From positions 1 to 51,762 of the forward strand of contig AORU01000015.1 of assembly GCA_000344275.1 (NCBI GenBank): a DNA stretch of 51,762 nucleotides, read 5' to 3'. The translations under genes were made by a program, and so were the position numbers. The notes beneath the pieces were generated by a model. It saw nothing but the letters and a program-made list of their open reading frames with translations. It did not search any database and had not been told where the DNA came from. This stretch comes from Streptococcus oralis subsp. tigurinus AZ_3a (GTDB lineage Bacteria; Bacillota; Bacilli; Lactobacillales; Streptococcaceae). Positions 16,791 through 24,164 of this stretch are shown here, piece after piece (the first letter of the stretch is position 1; each line of letters begins with the position of its first letter).

Positions 16791-18059
16791 TTAGTTACCA
16801 AATTTTTGTTGGATTGTTTCCTTGATCAATGTTACAGCATCGTTAGCAGCTGTTTTCGCATCTTTCTTACCACTTACAGCATCAAAGAGCATAGTTTTCG
16901 CTGGATCCCAAACTGTTGACATTTGTGAGATGTTTGGCATTGGTTGAGCGTTCTTGAACTGTTTGATAACAGCTGTAGTCAACTCATCGTTTTTGCCTTC
17001 AGCATAAGTACGAGCCTCAGTGTTAGCTGGGATTTCGTTGGTTGCATCGTAGAATGCTTTTTGTTGTTCAGTTGAAACTAGGAAGTCTACAAATTTTTGA
17101 GCGCCTTCAAGGTTCTTAGTACTTGATGGGATGATCCAAGCTTTACCACCACCGAATGCTGCGTAATCTTTACCGTTTGGAAGAGTTGGGATAGTCGCAA
17201 CACCGTAGTTTACTTTAGCATCTTTAAAGGATTGAGCTTTCCAAGGACCATCGATGATAGCAGCTGTTTTGCCTTCTTGGAATTGAGTTTGAATCAAGTT
17301 ACCAGCACCTTCAGTATCTTGCATACCTTTAGGCCATTTTTCGTACCAAGATTTAGCGTATTCGATACCTTTGATTGCTCCGTCGTTTGCAAGGCCGATA
17401 TCTTTAGGATCTTTACCATTTTGACCGAATACATAACCACCGTTACCAGCAAGGAGTCCGTATGCGTAGTAGAAGTTTGTCCAGTCAGCTAGGAAGGCAG
17501 TAGTTTTGCCATCTTCACCAGCGAAGGCATATTTGCTATCTTTAGCAAGGTTTTCTAAGTCAGCAAAAGTTTTTGGAGCTTCTTTTAGCAAGTCTTTGTT
17601 GTAGTACATTACGAGAGACTCGATAACGGCTGGAGCACCATAGACTTTACCACCAACAGTTACAAGAGATTTAGTAGTATCGTCTGTTTTCGCACCATCA
17701 CTAAGAGTTACTTCTGAAAGTTGTCCGTCAGTACCAAGGCTACCTACACGGTCGTATGGAGCCATCATAACATCAGCAGCTTTACCAGATTGGTTGTCTA
17801 GAGAAAGGTTGTCAAGACCACCCATTTGGTCCCCTGTTTTGATAGTAACTTTTACGCCAGATTCCTTTTCATAAGCTTTTGCAGCAGATTCAGCGAAGGC
17901 TTTATATTGGTCTTCAACGTAGAAAGTAAGTTCTTTTGCTTCTGAAGAGCTAGTATCAGCAGTTTTGTCAGCAGATTTGCTTCCGCAAGCTACCAAAAGC
18001 AAGCTAGCTAGAGTAGCAGTTCCGAGCACAGCAGCGCTCTTCATGAATTTAGATGACAT
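16791..18059 (-). CDS. malX: Maltodextrin-binding lipoprotein MalX
   Basis: 422 residues. Signal peptide of the lipoprotein type with lipobox LLVAC (cysteine at about residue 25), then a serine/threonine-rich linker and a class 1 extracellular solute-binding domain (VMMAPYDRVGSLG, AAIIDGPWKA, AFGGGKAWIIPSS). It captures maltodextrins at the cell surface and passes them to MalC-MalD. It is first gene of malXCD. ATG at 18057-18059 follows AGGAGG. The divergent malQ-malP operon begins 475 bases away and shares the regulatory region. Confidence 0.95.
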   Translation of the reverse strand: MSSKFMKSAAVLGTATLASLLLVACGSKSADKTADTSSSEAKELTFYVEDQYKAFAESAAKAYEKESGVKVTIKTGDQMGGLDNLSLDNQSGKAADVMMAPYDRVGSLGTDGQLSEVTLSDGAKTDDTTKSLVTVGGKVYGAPAVIESLVMYYNKDLLKEAPKTFADLENLAKDSKYAFAGEDGKTTAFLADWTNFYYAYGLLAGNGGYVFGQNGKDPKDIGLANDGAIKGIEYAKSWYEKWPKGMQDTEGAGNLIQTQFQEGKTAAIIDGPWKAQSFKDAKVNYGVATIPTLPNGKDYAAFGGGKAWIIPSSTKNLEGAQKFVDFLVSTEQQKAFYDATNEIPANTEARTYAEGKNDELTTAVIKQFKNAQPMPNISQMSTVWDPAKTMLFDAVSGKKDAKTAANDAVTLIKETIQQKFGN

Positions 18060-18098
18060 AGTGTATTCCTCCTAAAGAATAACAGTTATAATTTATTC

Positions 18099-18118
18099 GG
18101 GAAACGCAAACGTTTTCC
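18099..18118. promoter_or_regulatory. MalR operator downstream of the malX promoter
   Basis: AACGCAAACGTTTT at 18103-18116, lying within GGAAACGCAAACGTTTTCC, is an imperfect palindrome sharing the CGCAAACGTTT core with the operator at 18476-18491. It lies just downstream of the malX -10 box, where a bound MalR would block transcription. Confidence 0.7.
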
Positions 18119-18129
18119 TTTATGAGCTT

Positions 18130-18158
18130 AGTATAGCACAAATAGAAAACGGTTGCAA
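18130..18158 (-). promoter_or_regulatory. Promoter of malXCD with overlapping CcpA-like site
   Basis: On the minus strand TTGCAA (18153-18158) and TATACT (18130-18135) with 17 bases between. The minus-strand sequence TTGCAACCGTTTTCT covering the -35 box fits the catabolite-response consensus WTGNAANCGNWNNCW, so glucose repression through CcpA is likely. Confidence 0.75.
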
Positions 18159-18159
18159 G

Positions 18160-18435
18160 GTTTTTTTGAAAAAATTTTAAAAAATTTTTAAGGTTTGGAA
18201 GTGGATATGATTACCTTTAATAGGAAGAAAATATCCTAAACGCTGATTTTCTTATTTTGTGAAAACCAAGGGAAACGATTGCGTTAATTTAGCCCAATTT
18301 TCAGAAAATATAGCAGACGTTTGGAATGAATTATCTTAAATCAGAAAATCTTTAAAAATTTTTTCGCTTATTTCGTAAAATATCGGTGGGAATAAGTTTT
18401 AGTTAGATAAAAATAATTCAAAAAAATTTTTAAAA
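18160..18435. other. A-tract-rich region between the mal promoters
   Basis: No gene is seen in the 475-base gap between malX and malQ. The middle holds several runs of 5 to 7 A or T (for example 18170-18195, 18345-18365, 18418-18436), which may bend the DNA. A partial MalR-like half site (GATTGCGTT) is at about 18278-18286. Confidence 0.4.
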
Positions 18436-18439
18436 ACGC

Positions 18440-18468
18440 TTGCATTTGTCTTTGAAATACGCTATACT
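18440..18468 (+). promoter_or_regulatory. Promoter of malQ-malP
   Basis: TTGCAT (18440-18445) and TATACT (18463-18468) with a 17-base spacer, the mirror image of the malX promoter. A near-cre (minus strand ATGCAAGCGTTTTTA, one mismatch from the pattern) covers its -35 box. Confidence 0.8.
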
Positions 18469-18475
18469 TAATTCA

Positions 18476-18491
18476 ACGCAAACGTTTGCGT
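18476..18491. promoter_or_regulatory. MalR operator at the malQ transcription start
   Basis: ACGCAAACGTTTGCGT is a perfect 16-base palindrome placed at about +1 to +16 of the malQ promoter. A second partial copy (TTGCGCAACGTTTT, about 18497-18510) follows. The position and sequence match the LacI-type MalR operators known from pneumococcus. Confidence 0.85.
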
Positions 18492-18534
18492 CTTGATTGC
18501 GCAACGTTTTATAACAAACACATGAGGTGCTATT

Positions 18535-20052
18535 ATGAAAAAACGTCAAAGTGGTGTGTTGATGCACATCTCTTCTCTACCAGGAGCATACGGGATTGGA
18601 TCATTTGGTCAGACTGCCTATGGTTTCGTTGATTTCTTGGTTCGTACGAAGCAACGTTACTGGCAAATCCTCCCTCTTGGGACAACAAGCTATGGAGATT
18701 CTCCATACCAATCATTCTCAGCTTTTGCTGGAAATACGCATTTTATCGACCTTGACATCTTGGTAGAGCAAGGCTTGCTCGAAGCTAGTGACCTTGAAGG
18801 TGTTGACTTTGGTAGTGATGCATCTGAAGTTGACTATGCGAAGATTTATTACGCACGTCGTCCGCTTTTAGAAAAAGCAGTTAAACGCTTCTTGGAAGTG
18901 GGTGATGACAAAGATTTTGAGAAGTTTGCTCAAGATAACCAATCATGGCTCGAACTCTTCGCTGAGTATATGGCGATTAAAGAGCATTTTGACAATCTTG
19001 CTTGGACAGAATGGCCAGATGCAGATGCTCGTGCGCGTAAAGCTTCAGCACTTGAAGGCTACCGTGAGAAATTGGCAGATAAGTTGGTTTACCACCGTGT
19101 GACTCAATACTTCTTCTTCCAACAATGGTTGAAATTGAAAGCCTACGCTAACGACAACCACATCGAGATTGTTGGGGACATGCCTATCTACGTTGCGGAA
19201 GATTCAAGCGACATGTGGGCAAATCCACATCTCTTCAAGACAGATGCCACTGGTAAAGCAACTTGCATCGCAGGATGCCCACCAGATGAGTTTTCTGTCA
19301 CTGGTCAGCTTTGGGGGAACCCAATCTACGACTGGGAAGCAATGGACAAAGACGGTTATAAATGGTGGATTGAACGCTTACGCGAAAGCTTCAAAATCTA
19401 CGATATCGTTCGTATCGACCACTTTCGCGGTTTCGAATCTTACTGGGAAATTCCTGCTGGTTCCGATACAGCAGCACCTGGTAAATGGGTGAAAGGCCCA
19501 GGCTATAAGCTTTTTGCAGCTGTTAAGGAAGAGCTTGGTGAGCTAAACATCATCGCGGAAGACCTTGGTTTCATGACAAATGAAGTAATTGAGTTACGTG
19601 AACGTACTGGCTTCCCAGGAATGAAGATTCTTCAATTCGCCTTCAACCCAGAAGACGAAAGTATCGATAGCCCACACTTGGCACCTGCTAACTCTGTTAT
19701 GTACACAGGGACACACGATAACAACACTGTTCTTGGTTGGTACTGTAATGAGATTGACGATCCAACTCGCGAGTACATGGCGCGCTACACGAACCGTAAA
19801 GAGTATGAAACAGTGCCACACGCAATGCTTCGCACAGTCTTTTCATCCGTTAGCTTCATGGCTATTGCAACCATGCAAGACTTGCTGGAATTAGATGAGT
19901 CAGCTCGTATGAATTTCCCATCTACTCTTGGTGGAAACTGGTCATGGCGTATGACAGCAGATCAACTCACACCAGCTGTTGAAGAAACTTTGCTTGACTT
20001 GACTACAATTTATCGCCGAATCAATGAAAATTTGGTAGAATTAAAAAAATAA
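18535..20052 (+). CDS. malQ: 4-alpha-glucanotransferase (amylomaltase)
   Basis: 505 residues, full length for GH77 (called MalM in pneumococcus). It transfers maltosyl units between maltodextrins, releasing glucose and making longer chains for MalP. Catalytic landmarks: RIDHFRGFESYWEIP (nucleophile Asp in the RIDHFR motif, about residue 299), AEDLG (acid/base Glu, about 342) and GTHDNN (third acidic residue, about 397). DMPIYVAEDSSDMWANP is also typical. ATG at 18535 follows GAGGTG. It is followed 24 bases later by malP. Confidence 0.96.
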   Translation: MKKRQSGVLMHISSLPGAYGIGSFGQTAYGFVDFLVRTKQRYWQILPLGTTSYGDSPYQSFSAFAGNTHFIDLDILVEQGLLEASDLEGVDFGSDASEVDYAKIYYARRPLLEKAVKRFLEVGDDKDFEKFAQDNQSWLELFAEYMAIKEHFDNLAWTEWPDADARARKASALEGYREKLADKLVYHRVTQYFFFQQWLKLKAYANDNHIEIVGDMPIYVAEDSSDMWANPHLFKTDATGKATCIAGCPPDEFSVTGQLWGNPIYDWEAMDKDGYKWWIERLRESFKIYDIVRIDHFRGFESYWEIPAGSDTAAPGKWVKGPGYKLFAAVKEELGELNIIAEDLGFMTNEVIELRERTGFPGMKILQFAFNPEDESIDSPHLAPANSVMYTGTHDNNTVLGWYCNEIDDPTREYMARYTNRKEYETVPHAMLRTVFSSVSFMAIATMQDLLELDESARMNFPSTLGGNWSWRMTADQLTPAVEETLLDLTTIYRRINENLVELKK

Positions 20053-20076
20053 GACATTATCAGGAGACACATAAAC

Positions 20077-22335
20077 ATGTTACCATTAAACGAATTTGTA
20101 CAAAAGCGTTACAATAAAACCATTGCAGAATGTAGTAACGAAGAGCTTTACCTTGCTCTTCTCAACTACAGCAAGCTTGCTAGCAGTCAAAAACCAGTCA
20201 ACACTGGTAATAAAAAAGTTTACTACATCTCAGCCGAGTTCTTGATCGGTAAACTCTTGTCAAACAACTTGATTAACCTCGGCCTTTATGACGAAGTGAA
20301 AAAAGAACTTGCAGCTGCAGGTAAAGAGTTGATCGAAATCGAAGAAGTAGAATTGGAACCATCACTTGGTAACGGTGGTTTGGGACGTTTGGCAGCCTGC
20401 TTTATCGACTCAATCGCTACACTTGGTTTGAATGGTGACGGTGTTGGTTTGAACTACCACTTCGGTCTTTTCCAACAAGTTCTTAAAAACAACCAACAAG
20501 AAACGATTCCTAACGCTTGGTTGACAGAGCAAAACTGGTTAGTACGCTCAAGCCGTAGCTACCAAGTGCCATTTGCACACTTCACATTGACATCTACTCT
20601 TTACGATATCGATGTACCTGGTTACAAGACAGCTACTAAAAACCGCTTGCGTTTGTTTGACTTGGATTCAGTTGATTCTTCTATCATCGAAGATGGTATC
20701 AACTTTGATAAGACAGATATCGCTCGCAACTTGACTCTCTTCCTTTACCCAGACGATAGCGACAAGCAAGGTGAATTGCTCCGTATCTTCCAACAATACT
20801 TCATGGTTTCAAACGGTGCACAATTGATCATCGACGAAGCAATCGAAAAAGGAAGCAACTTGCATGACCTTGCGGACTACGCAGTTGTACAAATCAACGA
20901 TACTCACCCATCAATGGTGATCCCTGAATTGATCCGTCTCTTGACTGCGCGTGGTATCGAACTTGATGAAGCAATCTCTATCGTTCGTAGCATGACTGCC
21001 TACACTAACCACACAATCCTTGCTGAAGCCCTTGAAAAATGGCCTCTTGAATTCTTGGAAGAAGTGGTTCCTCACTTGGTACCAATCATCAAAGAATTGG
21101 ACCGCCGTGTGAAAGCAGAATACAAAGATCCAGCTGTTCAAATCATCGATGAGAGCGGACGTGTTCACATGGCTCACATGGATATCCACTACGGATACAG
21201 CGTAAACGGGGTTGCAGCTCTTCACACTGAAATCTTGAAGAATTCAGAGTTGAAAGCTTTCTACGATATCTACCCAGAAAAATTCAATAACAAAACAAAC
21301 GGTATCACATTCCGTCGTTGGCTCATGCATGCCAACCCAAGACTGTCTCACTACTTGGATGAGATTATTGGCCGTGGTTGGCACCATGAAGCAGATGAGC
21401 TTGAAAAACTCTTGTCATACGAAGACAAGGCTGCTGTCAAAGAAAAATTGGAAAGCATCAAGGCTCACAACAAACGTAAATTGGCTCGTCACTTGAAAGA
21501 GCACCAAGGTGTGGAAATCAATACAAACTCTATCTTTGATATCCAAATCAAACGTCTTCACGAGTACAAACGCCAACAAATGAACGCTTTGTATGTGATC
21601 CACAAATACCTTGATATCAAGGCTGGCAACATCCCTGCTCGTCCAATCACAGTCTTCTTTGGTGGTAAAGCAGCACCTGCCTACACAATTGCCCAAGACA
21701 TCATTCACTTGATCCTTTGCTTGTCAGAAGTGATTGCAAATGATCCAGAAGTAGCTCCACACTTGCAAGTCGTAATGGTTGAAAACTACAACGTTACTGC
21801 AGCAAGCTTCCTCATCCCAGCATGTGACATCTCTGAACAAATCTCACTTGCTTCTAAAGAAGCTTCAGGTACTGGTAACATGAAATTCATGTTGAACGGA
21901 GCTTTGACTCTTGGTACTATGGACGGTGCTAACGTGGAAATCGCTGAGTTGGTTGGCGACGAAAACATCTATATCTTTGGTGAAGATTCAGAAACTGTTA
22001 TCGACCTTTACGCAAAAGCAGCTTACAAATCAAGCGAATTCTATGCTCGTGAAGCTATCAAACCATTGGTTGACTTCATCGTGAGCGATGCTGTTCTTGC
22101 AGTAGGTAAGAAAGAACGCTTGGAACGTCTTTACAACGAATTGATCAACAAAGACTGGTTCATGACTCTCCTTGACTTGGAAGACTACATCAAAGTCAAA
22201 GAGCAAATGCTTGCTGACTACGAAGACCGTGACGCATGGTTGGATAAAGTCATCGTTAACATTTCTAAAGCAGGATTCTTCTCATCTGACCGTACAATCG
22301 CTCAGTACAACGAAGATATCTGGCACTTGAACTAA
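20077..22335 (+). CDS. malP: Maltodextrin/glycogen phosphorylase
   Basis: 752 residues, GT35 family. It splits alpha-1,4-glucans with phosphate to give glucose-1-phosphate. The N-terminal half has [20 protein letters not shown] (substrate site). Near the C-terminus is [19 protein letters not shown], which contains the pyridoxal-phosphate lysine. Length is that of the short streptococcal form, without the mammalian regulatory N-terminus. It forms one operon with malQ behind the MalR/CcpA-controlled promoter and ends at a strong terminator. ATG at 20077 follows AGGAG. Confidence 0.95.
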   Translation: MLPLNEFVQKRYNKTIAECSNEELYLALLNYSKLASSQKPVNTGNKKVYYISAEFLIGKLLSNNLINLGLYDEVKKELAAAGKELIEIEEVELEPSLGNGGLGRLAACFIDSIATLGLNGDGVGLNYHFGLFQQVLKNNQQETIPNAWLTEQNWLVRSSRSYQVPFAHFTLTSTLYDIDVPGYKTATKNRLRLFDLDSVDSSIIEDGINFDKTDIARNLTLFLYPDDSDKQGELLRIFQQYFMVSNGAQLIIDEAIEKGSNLHDLADYAVVQINDTHPSMVIPELIRLLTARGIELDEAISIVRSMTAYTNHTILAEALEKWPLEFLEEVVPHLVPIIKELDRRVKAEYKDPAVQIIDESGRVHMAHMDIHYGYSVNGVAALHTEILKNSELKAFYDIYPEKFNNKTNGITFRRWLMHANPRLSHYLDEIIGRGWHHEADELEKLLSYEDKAAVKEKLESIKAHNKRKLARHLKEHQGVEINTNSIFDIQIKRLHEYKRQQMNALYVIHKYLDIKAGNIPARPITVFFGGKAAPAYTIAQDIIHLILCLSEVIANDPEVAPHLQVVMVENYNVTAASFLIPACDISEQISLASKEASGTGNMKFMLNGALTLGTMDGANVEIAELVGDENIYIFGEDSETVIDLYAKAAYKSSEFYAREAIKPLVDFIVSDAVLAVGKKERLERLYNELINKDWFMTLLDLEDYIKVKEQMLADYEDRDAWLDKVIVNISKAGFFSSDRTIAQYNEDIWHLN

Positions 22336-22363
22336 GATACAAATTTATACTAATACATTTTGT

Positions 22364-22398
22364 AAAAAAGCGAGTTTCGATTGAAATTCGCTTTTTTT
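22364..22398 (+). terminator. Terminator of malQ-malP
   Basis: AAAAAAGCGAGTTTC pairs with GAAATTCGCTTTTTT (one G-U) around a short loop, then more T. It covers 22364-22398. The 170 bases after it hold nothing recognisable before the promoter at 22514. Confidence 0.92.
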
Positions 22399-22513
22399 GA
22401 ATAATGTTGATTTGGATCAATCTTGTCTAAAAAGAGATAAATCATAGACATATTGAGAGTTTAACACTATCTTTCAACCTCATGATTCTTCTTAGTTGAT
22501 TACCTCATATTTC

Positions 22514-22542
22514 TTGTATTCGCTTACATGAAGTATTATAAT
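22514..22542 (+). promoter_or_regulatory. Promoter of the small membrane protein gene at 22569
   Basis: TTGTAT (22514-22519) and TATAAT (22537-22542), 17-base spacer, 26 bases before the start codon. Confidence 0.65.
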
Positions 22543-22568
22543 ATGATTGCAGGAAAGAGGGTGTTCTT

Positions 22569-22775
22569 ATGTGGAAAAAATATTTTTCAAAATATAAATG
22601 GACTGATTTATTTTGGATTCTTTTTGTAATTTGGTCATGCCTTTATATGGGTAATAGTAGTTCCTTTCCACTGACTCATCAAGAAATCTCTTTTCATGGA
22701 TGTTGTTATGGGGCATCACTTGCCTTATATCACTTGCTATTTATTGATAAATTTGTCATTTCGAATCGAAAATAA
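22569..22775 (+). CDS. Small hydrophobic protein of unknown function
   Basis: 68 residues. A basic, aromatic N-terminus (MWKKYFSKYKWTD) is followed by a membrane segment (LFWILFVIWSCLYMG, about residues 14-28), a short loop, and a second one (CCYGASLALYHLLFI, about 45-59) with a basic end. The start follows GAAAGAGGG with 7 bases spacing, and a well-formed promoter precedes it, which favours a real gene over chance. I do not recognise a family. It stands alone between malP and rlmA. Confidence 0.55.
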   Translation: MWKKYFSKYKWTDLFWILFVIWSCLYMGNSSSFPLTHQEISFHGCCYGASLALYHLLFIDKFVISNRK

Positions 22776-22832
22776 ACGGAGAGGTTAAAATTTTTTCCAC
22801 TTTTCGGATAGACAGTTGAAAAATCGCGATTT

Positions 22833-22865
22833 AAACCCGCACCTCAAGAAGAGGTGCGGGTTTTG
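22833..22865. terminator. Bidirectional terminator between the small ORF and rlmA
   Basis: AAACCCGCACCTC (22833-22845) and GAGGTGCGGGTTT (22851-22863) form a perfect 13-bp stem, followed by T on the plus strand; the minus-strand copy ends with GGGTTTAAATC. Confidence 0.9.
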
Positions 22866-22884
22866 TAGTATCTCCAAAACTAGC

Positions 22885-23733
22885 TTACAATGCTTTCCCA
22901 ACCAGGATCTCCGCTTCAATGGTAATCTCAGTCAACTGACTCCAGTCAATCTTGCTTTGGTCAACGTGAAAGAGTAAGGGCGTCATGGCAAGCAGAGCTT
23001 GACGTTGCTCAGCCGAGATAGGTTTTGTTAAGGAAGCAATCTGACGAGATTGGGTGCTGAAATGTTCCTGGAAATGTTCTTTGATATATTGGTTGGAATA
23101 GCCCTTCCTTGTCAGCTGGTCTTGTACCTTCTGGCGAATCTCCTTGAGGTGATTTTCAGTTGGGATAACCTTGATCAAGATACCGTCTTTGGATAAAACG
23201 CGACGAAATTCTCCATAATTTGCAGGTGATAAGATATCAAGCAAGATATCCATGCTGGCGTCCTTTATAGGAAGACGAGCCAGGTCGCCAACGAACCAAT
23301 TGACTGCCCAGTTAGGTTCGCTCTTAGCAGCGATTTGGACTGAGTCTTTCGAGATATCAAAGGCGTAGAAAGTCTTGTCAGAGTGACTTTCTTGGAGTTT
23401 ACGAGAATAAAATCCTTCGCCACAACCGACATCCAAGATAGTTTTGGCAGTTTCTAGTCTTGCAAGCAGGTCTGAGATGGTTTCTAAGATAGTCTGATAA
23501 AAACCAGCCTCTAGAATTTGTTGGCGGTTTTGAAAGTTTTCCTTGTCGTAGTTGGCAGATTGCTTGATTTGAGGTGCCAGATTGACATAGCCAAATTTAG
23601 CCAAGTCAAAAGAATGGCGATTGTTGCATTTGAGACTGCTCTCTACCAGAGTCAGATTTTCTTGGCAGATAGGACAGGCAAAGGCAGTCGCAGCAGCGAA
23701 GCGCTGAAGTTTGGGTTTGAGATTTGTATTCAT
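22885..23733 (-). CDS. rlmA: 23S rRNA (guanine-N1) methyltransferase RlmA(II)
   Basis: 282 residues. An N-terminal zinc-ribbon (FACPICQENL, then LKCNNRHSFD, about residues 18-42) precedes a class I methyltransferase domain with the SAM motif ILDVGCGEGFYSRKL and DISKDSVQIAA. The layout is that of RlmA, which methylates G745 (RlmA I) or G748 (RlmA II) of 23S rRNA. In Gram-positive bacteria the latter is expected and affects macrolide/ketolide response. No ribosome site precedes the ATG at 23731-23733, and the promoter places the transcript start on it, suggesting a leaderless message. Confidence 0.9.
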   Translation of the reverse strand: MNTNLKPKLQRFAAATAFACPICQENLTLVESSLKCNNRHSFDLAKFGYVNLAPQIKQSANYDKENFQNRQQILEAGFYQTILETISDLLARLETAKTILDVGCGEGFYSRKLQESHSDKTFYAFDISKDSVQIAAKSEPNWAVNWFVGDLARLPIKDASMDILLDILSPANYGEFRRVLSKDGILIKVIPTENHLKEIRQKVQDQLTRKGYSNQYIKEHFQEHFSTQSRQIASLTKPISAEQRQALLAMTPLLFHVDQSKIDWSQLTEITIEAEILVGKAL

Positions 23734-23739
23734 AGTTTA

Positions 23740-23768
23740 AGTGTATCAAAAGAGGCAAGTGAAAGCAA
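23740..23768 (-). promoter_or_regulatory. Promoter of rlmA, placing the start codon at +1
   Basis: On the minus strand TTGCTT (23763-23768) and TACACT (23740-23745) with a 17-base spacer. The -10 box ends 7 bases before the first base of the rlmA ATG, where transcription would begin. Confidence 0.55.
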
Positions 23769-23834
23769 CTTTAGGAGCAAGTAGATGGGAGATTCAGTAG
23801 AAATAAAACTAATTCTCCAATTTATAAAATGAAA

Positions 23835-23863
23835 TTGCTTTTATATCTAAATTGCTATATAAT
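23835..23863 (+). promoter_or_regulatory. Promoter of the small protein / P-type ATPase operon
   Basis: TTGCTT (23835-23840) and TATAAT (23858-23863), 17-base spacer. Confidence 0.75.
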
Positions 23864-23884
23864 AATGATAAGGAGGAAATAAGT

Positions 23885-24163
23885 ATGTTAAAAGAAGTAT
23901 TAATCGTTGCAAAAGTTGCGAAAAAATCTTCATTATTTTTGGGTGGTGTCGCATTTGGTACCCTTGGTTTGAAAATCTTAGCAAGTAAGGAAGCTAAAAA
24001 AGGTTATTCTAAAGCTTTGGCTAAGGCTTACAAGTTGAAAGACGAGCTAGATGCATCTGTTTCTGTTGTGAAACAACATGGAGACGATGTTTTGCAAGAT
24101 GCTAAATATTTGTATGAGCAAGAGAAAAAAGAAGAGCAATTAGATAGCCTTATAGGAGAATAA
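23885..24163 (+). CDS. Small membrane-anchored protein upstream of a P-type ATPase
   Basis: 92 residues from the ATG at 23885, which follows AAGGAGG; an upstream in-frame ATG at 23852 lies inside the promoter and is rejected. One hydrophobic segment (SLFLGGVAFGTLGLKIL, about residues 15-31), then a lysine-rich and finally acidic helical part with likely coiled-coil character (YLYEQEKKEEQLDS). I believe it belongs to the DUF6110 group but am not sure. Its stop is 1 base before the ATPase start, so the two are translated together and probably act together. Confidence 0.75.
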   Translation: MLKEVLIVAKVAKKSSLFLGGVAFGTLGLKILASKEAKKGYSKALAKAYKLKDELDASVSVVKQHGDDVLQDAKYLYEQEKKEEQLDSLIGE

Positions 24164-24164
24164 T

